Below, one piece after another: positions 13,227 to 19,687 of a stretch of DNA of 22,166 nucleotides. Source of the stretch: RGIG8782 sp017475895 (lineage in GTDB: Bacteria; Pseudomonadota; Alphaproteobacteria; Rickettsiales; UBA1997); the NCBI GenBank assembly GCA_947167315.1, contig CAMVHP010000009.1, forward strand, positions 1-22,166, read 5' to 3'. The position numbers and the translations under genes are program-made. How positions within the stretch are numbered: the first letter of the stretch is position 1; each line of letters opens with the position of its first letter. Below the pieces are notes generated by a model. It made no database searches and was not told the DNA's origin. It worked only from the letters and a program-made list of their open reading frames with translations.

Positions 13227-14133
13227 AGATGTACAAAATATGCTAACGTACAACAAAAATCACCAAATAGAAAGCAAGCATGCTAATACAATACTACATC
13301 ACGCTGTAAGATCTGAAAATTTAGAGCTAGTAAAATATTTAGTTGAAAAGGAAAATTTTAACATTAATGCGGTAGATGAATTTGGAAACAGTGCACTTCA
13401 TGCAGCAATCAGTTGCAAAAATCCAGAAATAATAGAGTATTTAATAACTAATGGTGCTAATATCAATGCAACAAATAAATTCAATCGTACTCCTTTGTTC
13501 TATGCTGTTGATTTTGGAAATATAAATACAATAAAATGTTTATTAGATCACAAAGCTCAAACCAACATAAAAGACGTAGAAGGAAACACTGTACTTCATA
13601 TTGCATCAAGAGATCAAAATAATAAAGTAGCTAGAATGCTAATGAGACATAAAGCTGGTATTAACATAATAGATAAATCCTGTCATACTCCAATTTATTA
13701 TGCAATTACATCTAATAATAAAGAACTATTGAAATATATGGTGGAACATGGTGCTAATATTAATATAGCAGATAAGGAACGGAAAACTTCAATTTACCAC
13801 GCGATTGAAAGCGGGGACGCCGAAATGGTAAAGTATCTAGTTAGAAATGGTGCAATAGTTGATAAAGTGACCGACATAAACAGTAATACTCCTCTACATT
13901 GGGCAATGGTATATGAAAACATTGAAATGATAAAATGTTTAATAGAAGAAGGAAAAAATGATATTAATGCCAAAAATAGAAATGGTTATTCACCACTTGA
14001 TTTGATTAGTGAATGTAAAGATCAAAAAATAGTACAGTATTTGATGTTGAAAAAACAATTACAAAACTTAAATGAGGCTAACAGAAGCATCGAGCAAGTC
14101 GAAAGTACCCAATATCATTATAAATTAAAATAA
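13213..14133 (+). CDS. Ankyrin-repeat fragment (second piece of third locus)
   Basis: 306 codons from the first ATG after the frameshift (MGNLEDVQNML). About eight ankyrin repeats follow, including LVKYLVEKENFNINAVDEFG, IIEYLITNGANINATNKFN and LLKYMVEHGANINIADKE, and then the closing YLMLKKQ. The ATG at 13153 lies in the same frame but inside the overlapping first piece, where it gives no ankyrin sequence, so it is not a credible start. No ribosome binding site stands before 13213. Confidence 0.55.
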   Translation: MGNLEDVQNMLTYNKNHQIESKHANTILHHAVRSENLELVKYLVEKENFNINAVDEFGNSALHAAISCKNPEIIEYLITNGANINATNKFNRTPLFYAVDFGNINTIKCLLDHKAQTNIKDVEGNTVLHIASRDQNNKVARMLMRHKAGINIIDKSCHTPIYYAITSNNKELLKYMVEHGANINIADKERKTSIYHAIESGDAEMVKYLVRNGAIVDKVTDINSNTPLHWAMVYENIEMIKCLIEEGKNDINAKNRNGYSPLDLISECKDQKIVQYLMLKKQLQNLNEANRSIEQVESTQYHYKLK

Positions 14134-14145
14134 CTAATAAACTAT

Positions 14146-14173
14146 TTGACTTTAGATTAAAATTCAGTATAAT
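14146..14173 (+). promoter_or_regulatory. Promoter of fourth ankyrin gene
   Basis: TTGACT (14146-14151), 16 bp, TATAAT (14168-14173), then the shared leader box (14187-14210) and AAAGG before the ATG at 14224. Confidence 0.8.
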
Positions 14174-14223
14174 ACTAGAATTACTATTAATTTATTATTT
14201 TTATTAAAAATAAAGGTTATTAA

Positions 14224-16905
14224 ATGGAAAATATAAACTATTACGACAAATATGTAGAAAATTACGCATGTATGAGCAGATTACTTAAATCCGGAAACTA
14301 TACAGATATAGTACACTATATACAACAAACACCATATGCTCTTGATGATAAAGATAGTCGCAATCGTGATACTGGCATAATTGAACTTATAGTCCGATAC
14401 GGAAATGTCGATATATTGAAATATGTAATGGAACAAAAACTAAAAAAAGATCCAAAAATTTTTGAAAAGAAATATGACTACGGTCGTAACACAAACATAC
14501 TTCATTTTATAGCCAAATATGGAAACATCGATATGTTGAAATATGTAATAGAACAAAAAAGGGCATTAAACGAAGAAGGAAAAGTAGATGTTGATGTAAC
14601 TGATGTATATGAAACAACACCAACGTTTTTGGCAATTTGTAACGGTAATAATGAAATTGCAAAATATTTAATTGAAGAATGCAATGCCAATGTTAATGTT
14701 CTAGATTGCTGGTCAACCCCTATGCTTTACTGTGCAATAAAGAGCGAAAATCTTGAACTAGTAAAATATCTTATAGAACACGGAGCTGATATCAATCTAC
14801 ACGGTAGTGATGATAATTCAATGGTTCATAGAGCAGCCTTTTATGGTGCAGACAATATAAGTAAATACATTATAGAACAGCAGAATGACCCTAAACAGTT
14901 TTATGATAAGGATGGTGTTCCTATGGTCATCAATGCAGTTAAATATGAAAGACTTGACATACTACAACATCTTATGAAGAAGCCATTCATCAATATAAAT
15001 GAGGTTGATAAAGATAATAAAACAGCACTCTATTACGCTTTCTATAGGGACAATCCTAAAATATTAGATTATTTGTTAAAAAACGGTGCTGATATTAATA
15101 CAGAAGGTGTAACTGGTCAAAAAATATTAACTGAAGCAATCAAACAAAATAATCTTGATTTTGTAAAATACTTAACTGAAACAAAACATGTTGATATAAA
15201 TAATGTAAATGAACACAATCACACACCAATTTATACAGCAGTTCGTAAAAATAATATCGAAATAGTTAAGTATTTAGCGACAAAAGGTGTTGATGTTAAT
15301 AAACAATATAAAAATGGTAATACCTTAACCCATAAAGCAATTGAACAAAATAATTTTGAGATGGTAAAATGTTTAGCCGACAACGGAGCCAAACTTAATA
15401 TACCAAACAACGACGGAATAACTCCACTACAACAGATGTTTATAACAGATAAAAAAGACATGATAAATTATCTGCTAAACAATCATAACGAAGAGGTAGA
15501 ACTTGTATTTAAACTGCGACAGGCAATTGAAAATGAAGACCTTAACACAGTAAAATATCTTGTGGAAGAAAAAGGAGTTGATGTTAATACAGCATTTTAC
15601 GATAAAGTAACTCCAGTTCACAAAGCTGTCGAATTGGGAAATATGGAAATAGCAAAGTATCTAATTGAGCAAGGTGCAGATATTAACGCAAAAGATAAAG
15701 ACAATCGTGGTTTAGATCACTATGTTGCGATTGGTGGAAATTTAGAGCTACTGAAATATTTGATAGAAGAGAAACAGTTTTATACTAACAAAAATAACAA
15801 CAGCACAAAAGATAAAGAAGGTTGTACTGTAATTCACTATGCTGCTGAAAAAGGAAATCTCGAAATGGTAAAATATCTAATGGGTAACGGACTAGCATCA
15901 GCAGAACCTGACAACGAGCATAATGCCGTAGTTAACTATGCAGCAAAATCTGGAAATGTTGATTTATTAAAGTATTTAGTAGAAGAACACGATGCAAAAG
16001 TGGACGTTCATAATATGTATCACGAAACCCCACTTCATTTTGCCACTAAAAATAAACATCTTGATGCGGTAAAATATTTAGTAGAAAATGGAGCAAATGT
16101 TAATAACAAAGATTATTTGTTCAATCATAGTCCAATTTATTATGCGCTTAGAGACGAAAACATAGATATACTAAAATATCTAATGGAGAACGGAATTGAC
16201 ACTGATACACCACAAGGATACAACAAAACAACTATATTACACGATGCTGCACGTGTGGGAAATTTAGAGGCCATAAAATATCTAGTGGATGAAAAAGGAT
16301 TTGATATCAATAATAGACCAGATAAATACAATTTTACAATACTTCAAAGAGCAGTCCAATCGAAAAATATTGAACTACTAAGATATTTAATTGAAGAAAA
16401 GGGTCTTGACGTCAATGCTACAAATGCATATGGCTATACAGCACTTCATGATGCAGTCGTCAATGATAGTATAGAAGAAGCTGATGTGGTAATTAATACA
16501 ATAAAATTTTTAATAGACCATGGTGCCAACATTAATGCTAAAGACATGGAAGGTGGTACAATATTACACCATGCAGCAAGAAGTGCAAGTATCGATGTAA
16601 TAAAGTATTTAGTGGAAGAAAAGGGGCTTGATGTTAATGTGGAAGATAAATATCATGAGACCCCTCTCCAGTGGGTTGCCGCCATACCAGAAAATGAACA
16701 TAAGGCACATTATCTGAAAACCAGAATGAGGTTACAGAGACAGGAAAATCAACAAAGAGATAACAACGAAGAACAACCACAACAGGTACAGGAACATCCT
16801 GAAGAATTAAGAAGAGAACAGTTACAGTTACTTAGAAACATGGAACTGGCCGCCAATGAAGGTTTTGGTGAACTTGAAAATGAAGTTGTGAATATGGGTA
16901 GATAG
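14224..16905 (+). CDS. Large ankyrin-repeat protein, about 23 repeats
   Basis: An 893-aa protein, the largest in the cluster, with no domain other than ankyrin repeats and no signal peptide or membrane segment. Roughly 23 units of 33-40 residues run from about residue 17 to 840; typical ones are LELVKYLIEHGADINLHGSD, MEIAKYLIEQGADINAKDKD and LDAVKYLVENGANVNNKDYL. Several have insertions between units (for example KQKRALNEEGKVDVDVTD). The last 60 residues are Gln-, Glu- and Arg-rich (RMRLQRQENQQRDNNEEQPQ and on) and probably a coiled coil. Unlike the two loci upstream it is intact over 2.7 kb. A superhelix of this length would offer a long binding surface; the host or bacterial partner is unknown. 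A perfect hairpin follows it. Confidence 0.92.
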   Translation: MENINYYDKYVENYACMSRLLKSGNYTDIVHYIQQTPYALDDKDSRNRDTGIIELIVRYGNVDILKYVMEQKLKKDPKIFEKKYDYGRNTNILHFIAKYGNIDMLKYVIEQKRALNEEGKVDVDVTDVYETTPTFLAICNGNNEIAKYLIEECNANVNVLDCWSTPMLYCAIKSENLELVKYLIEHGADINLHGSDDNSMVHRAAFYGADNISKYIIEQQNDPKQFYDKDGVPMVINAVKYERLDILQHLMKKPFININEVDKDNKTALYYAFYRDNPKILDYLLKNGADINTEGVTGQKILTEAIKQNNLDFVKYLTETKHVDINNVNEHNHTPIYTAVRKNNIEIVKYLATKGVDVNKQYKNGNTLTHKAIEQNNFEMVKCLADNGAKLNIPNNDGITPLQQMFITDKKDMINYLLNNHNEEVELVFKLRQAIENEDLNTVKYLVEEKGVDVNTAFYDKVTPVHKAVELGNMEIAKYLIEQGADINAKDKDNRGLDHYVAIGGNLELLKYLIEEKQFYTNKNNNSTKDKEGCTVIHYAAEKGNLEMVKYLMGNGLASAEPDNEHNAVVNYAAKSGNVDLLKYLVEEHDAKVDVHNMYHETPLHFATKNKHLDAVKYLVENGANVNNKDYLFNHSPIYYALRDENIDILKYLMENGIDTDTPQGYNKTTILHDAARVGNLEAIKYLVDEKGFDINNRPDKYNFTILQRAVQSKNIELLRYLIEEKGLDVNATNAYGYTALHDAVVNDSIEEADVVINTIKFLIDHGANINAKDMEGGTILHHAARSASIDVIKYLVEEKGLDVNVEDKYHETPLQWVAAIPENEHKAHYLKTRMRLQRQENQQRDNNEEQPQQVQEHPEELRREQLQLLRNMELAANEGFGELENEVVNMGR

Positions 16906-16912
16906 TAATTAC

Positions 16913-16944
16913 TATAAACAGATGATTTCATTCATCTGTTTATA
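16913..16944 (+). terminator. Hairpin after the large ankyrin gene
   Basis: A 13-bp perfect stem, TATAAACAGATGA (16913-16925) with its complement (16932-16944), and a 6-nt loop. The tail is AT-rich but not a T-run, so termination may be partial. No promoter was found between it and the gene at 16982, which may depend on read-through. Confidence 0.55.
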
Positions 16945-16981
16945 GCTAAATATAATTTATTAAAGAAATAAGGTAATTAAA

Positions 16982-17551
16982 ATGACTAAAGAAGTCGGAA
17001 AAAATAAAAAGTTGGAAATAGTCAACAAAAAAATTGAGTATATAAAAAGAGAACCAATGTCGGCTGATTATAAATCTAATAATCAAGCACTAGCTGCGGC
17101 TCGTCGTAAAAATTTTACTGCAGTAAAAAATCTTATAGAAAAGGATTTAGTTGATATTAACGCAACACGTGGCAAATATAAATACAATATGCTTCACTTT
17201 GCAGTCTATTATAAGAATCTAGAAATGATTGAATTTTTACTGCAACATGGAGCTGACCCAAACGCAATGGATGCAGTTGGCAACACACCTCTTCACATAG
17301 CAACTTTGTTAAAAAGTGATGAAGGAATAGATGAAGTAGTAGGTAAAATGGCTAAATGTCTAATCGATCACGGTGCTAACATTGTCACATTAAACAGACA
17401 CAGACACACTCCATACCAATGTACCGTCAAAACAGGTAAAATTGGATTGGCAGAATATCTAAGGTTGAAACAGGAGGAGCGTGGTTTAGAAAACGCAAAT
17501 CAAGATTTTAATAAAATGAGTATAAAACAGTATTGTCAAAATATAAAATAA
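16982..17551 (+). CDS. Small ankyrin-repeat protein
   Basis: A 189-aa protein with a Lys-rich N-terminus (about 1-35), then ankyrin units starting near ALAAARRKNFTAVKNLIEKD, followed by MLHFAVYYKNLEMIEFLLQHGADPN (about 66-90), TPLHIATLLKSDEG with an insertion before MAKCLIDHGANIV, and a last unit ending in the family's closing motif AEYLRLKQEERGLENANQ. The tail of about 25 residues is polar. AAGGTAATTAA stands before the ATG, almost the same as at 11013. It may be cotranscribed with the large gene upstream. Confidence 0.85.
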   Translation: MTKEVGKNKKLEIVNKKIEYIKREPMSADYKSNNQALAAARRKNFTAVKNLIEKDLVDINATRGKYKYNMLHFAVYYKNLEMIEFLLQHGADPNAMDAVGNTPLHIATLLKSDEGIDEVVGKMAKCLIDHGANIVTLNRHRHTPYQCTVKTGKIGLAEYLRLKQEERGLENANQDFNKMSIKQYCQNIK

Positions 17552-17554
17552 ATG

Positions 17555-17582
17555 TGGACTTTAATTTATTATTTGTTATAAT
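17555..17582 (+). promoter_or_regulatory. Promoter of the small membrane protein gene
   Basis: TGGACT (17555-17560), 16 bp, TATAAT (17577-17582), 26 bp before the ATG at 17609. Confidence 0.55.
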
Positions 17583-17608
17583 CGTAGCATTGAAAAACCA
17601 TTCCAAAC

Positions 17609-17872
17609 ATGAAAGAAATATTTAAAAAAATATTACAAAATAAGAAGTTTGTTGTAACTGTAGAATTAATAGCATTGTTGACAGCTGTTTTTAATAGTGC
17701 CTACATTGCTATATATTCACCAAATATAAATTATTTCTTGTATTTTTTTGTATATTGTTTCAATTCAACCACGGGACTTCTGTCTGCTATAGCAAGAGGA
17801 AGTGTTTCAATTGCTCTGATGAATGTATTTTATACAGTTATTAATGTTATAGGTCTAGTTAGAGCTCTGTAA
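17609..17872 (+). CDS. Small membrane protein of unknown function
   Basis: An 87-aa protein not recognised. A basic N-terminus (MKEIFKKILQNKK) is followed by three probable membrane helices at about 14-35, 41-61 and 66-86; only a few residues separate the last two. Small polar residues in the helices (NSAY, CFNSTTG) suggest helix packing. It carries no ankyrin sequence, though it follows the cluster directly. Its own promoter is visible at 17555-17582, but no ribosome binding site is evident. Its end overlaps the convergent xseA by 14 bp. Real-gene status rests on the promoter, the hydrophobic pattern and the fit between neighbours. Confidence 0.65.
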   Translation: MKEIFKKILQNKKFVVTVELIALLTAVFNSAYIAIYSPNINYFLYFFVYCFNSTTGLLSAIARGSVSIALMNVFYTVINVIGLVRAL

Positions 17873-18986
17873 TTTCTCCAATAACAATATCAAAGCATTT
17901 ATTATAAATTTCAACGCTAATCCTGTCACCCTTTGACAGTTTCGTGTTGGAGTTTATTATTTTATTATCTTTTTTCACCAGAGCATAACCAAGTTTTAAA
18001 ATCTTATTTCTATCAATCGCCGACAGTCTAATTTTAGCCAGAGAAAATCTACGCCCCTTGTCCGTAAAGCTACACCCTACAGCCCTAATTATTCCATTAA
18101 ATATATTAATAATTTTATCTTCAAATGAATTATATTTACGATAAACCGTTAAAATAATTTTTCTAAAAACATAGTTTAATTTTTTTTCCAGTTCGCTTTT
18201 TAGCGGAGCTAAAAATTCCGCAACCGCAGTAGGTGTAGGTAATCTTAAATCGGCTACATAATCAATTATTGTCCAGTCAATTTCATGACCTACGGCGGAT
18301 ATAATTGGCACATTTGATTTAAAAACCTCTCTAGCTAACTCCTCGCTATTGAAACACATTAAATCCTCCATAGAACCACCACCTCTGGTTATTACTATAG
18401 TATCAACTTTTTCAACCTCGTTAAAATATTTTATTCCGTTGATTATACTTTTATCGGCCATTTGTCCCTGAACTAAAGACGGATACAATATTATATTGTC
18501 TATAATCAATCTATCCCTAAGTCTAACCTCTATATCCTTTATTGCCGCACCATTTTTAGCGGTTATAATACCAAGATTTTTTATGGGTCTTTTTATTATT
18601 TTTTTATGTTTTGCATCAAATAATCCTTCAGCCTCAAGTTTTTTCTTTCTGTCTTCTATTATTTTTAATAGACTTCCCTTTTCATTTATTTCAATCTTTT
18701 CGGCTATTATTTGGTAATTTGACCTATCTTTATAAATGGTCAATCTACCATATACTAAAACATTAAAACCATCCTCCAGTAGTGTGTTTTTATTTTGTGA
18801 ACTTTTAAATAATACCACATTTATTAGCGAGTTTTCATCCTTCAGATTAAAATATATGTGTCCGCTGGTGGAAAGCTTACAACCACTTATCTCACCAACC
18901 ACTTTTATGTAGTAAAACGCCCCCTCAATGACTGTTTTTATTGAGTTGACTAATTCACTTACCGTGTACTGTGGTATCAGTTCCAT
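17859..18986 (-). CDS. xseA: Exodeoxyribonuclease VII large subunit
   Basis: Catalytic subunit of the ssDNA exonuclease that, with XseB, degrades single-stranded DNA from both ends to acid-soluble oligonucleotides in repair and recombination. The N-terminal OB-fold begins YTVSELVNSIKTVIEGAF and continues with GEISGCKLSTSGHIYFNLKD (31-50). The catalytic domain has TRGGGSMEDLMCFN (200-213) and SAVGHEIDWTIIDYVADLR (230-248), then PTPTAVAEF. At 375 aa it is shorter than the E. coli protein (456 aa), mainly through a shortened coiled coil after the core. It starts 2 nt after the rpe stop codon, so the two are an operon. No xseB is seen in the window. Confidence 0.95.
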   Translation of the reverse strand: MELIPQYTVSELVNSIKTVIEGAFYYIKVVGEISGCKLSTSGHIYFNLKDENSLINVVLFKSSQNKNTLLEDGFNVLVYGRLTIYKDRSNYQIIAEKIEINEKGSLLKIIEDRKKKLEAEGLFDAKHKKIIKRPIKNLGIITAKNGAAIKDIEVRLRDRLIIDNIILYPSLVQGQMADKSIINGIKYFNEVEKVDTIVITRGGGSMEDLMCFNSEELAREVFKSNVPIISAVGHEIDWTIIDYVADLRLPTPTAVAEFLAPLKSELEKKLNYVFRKIILTVYRKYNSFEDKIINIFNGIIRAVGCSFTDKGRRFSLAKIRLSAIDRNKILKLGYALVKKDNKIINSNTKLSKGDRISVEIYNKCFDIVIGEITEL

Positions 18987-18988
18987 AA

Positions 18989-19633
18989 CTACCTTTTTAG
19001 GCTGTTAATGGCAACATTATAATCACTTGCTTTAAATATATATGAACCGGCCACCAAAACATTAGCACCGGCTTTAATTACATCCTTAGCTGTTTCGTTA
19101 TTGATACCGCCATCCACCTCTAGATCAATGTTCTTCTCACATTCATCAATCATTTTTCTGACATTTTGAATTTTTTTCAACTGCGATTTTATAAAACTTT
19201 GTCCACCAAAACCAGGATTTACAGTCATAATTAACACCTGATCCAAATCGTTCAATATATACTTTAGGACATCTTCAGTTGTGGTCGGCACCAGCGATAG
19301 ACCGGCCTTAACACCACTATTTTTAATCGCCTGAATTGTTCTTTCCACATGAACGCATGATTCATAGTGAATTGTGATTATATCCGCTCCAGCATCCACC
19401 ATAGGCGAAATATAATCATCCGGATTATTCACCATCAGATGCACGTCAAAAATTTTATCCGTATGTTTTCTTATATCCTTAACAAGTTTTGTACCAAATG
19501 TCAAATTTGGCACAAAATGCCCGTCCATAACATCAATATGTATATAGTCCGCACTTTCTAATTTTTGTATTTCATCTTTTAATATTGAAAAATCTGCAGA
19601 TAGTATAGACGGAGATATTTTTATTTTATTCAT
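18989..19633 (-). CDS. rpe: Ribulose-phosphate 3-epimerase
   Basis: Interconverts D-ribulose 5-phosphate and D-xylulose 5-phosphate in the non-oxidative pentose phosphate pathway; a metal-dependent TIM barrel in the cytosol. At 214 aa it is the normal length. The metal ligands are present: His32 and Asp34 in HIDVMDGHFVPN, His65 in DVHLMV, and Asp174 in EVDGGI. The phosphate loop NPGFGGQ (139-145) and the N-terminal SPSILSADF are intact. It leads an operon with xseA. The 54-bp gap to the upstream methyltransferase gene shows no clear promoter, so it may be read from that gene. Confidence 0.96.
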   Translation of the reverse strand: MNKIKISPSILSADFSILKDEIQKLESADYIHIDVMDGHFVPNLTFGTKLVKDIRKHTDKIFDVHLMVNNPDDYISPMVDAGADIITIHYESCVHVERTIQAIKNSGVKAGLSLVPTTTEDVLKYILNDLDQVLIMTVNPGFGGQSFIKSQLKKIQNVRKMIDECEKNIDLEVDGGINNETAKDVIKAGANVLVAGSYIFKASDYNVAINSLKR

Positions 19634-19687
19634 TATGTCAACTTAATTCAATTTCCTATATGAAGGATATTTTTTATTTTTGTAAAA

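Larger units (their letters stand above)
12795..14133 (+). pseudogene. Third ankyrin locus, split by one homopolymer frameshift
   Basis: One ankyrin gene of about 445 codons in two frames. The first frame (12795-13226) ends TPIHYAKNGKS because the A6 run at 13208-13213 has one base too many. With five A the text reads TPIHYAKMGNLEDVQNM and runs on to 14133. The N-terminus (MYSETQFPQNTPNRLWHLLPLP) is not ankyrin. About ten repeats follow, and the end is YLMLKKQLQNLNEANRS with a short polar tail. It has its own promoter at 12703-12731; the ribosome binding site is weak. As with the second locus, true inactivation, phase variation or a sequence error are all possible. Confidence 0.75.

Noticed and set aside
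14224..16905. CRISPR-like or noncoding tandem repeats
   Set aside because: The periodicity is about 100 bp of degenerate coding repeat, explained by ankyrin units; there are no identical short repeats with spacers.
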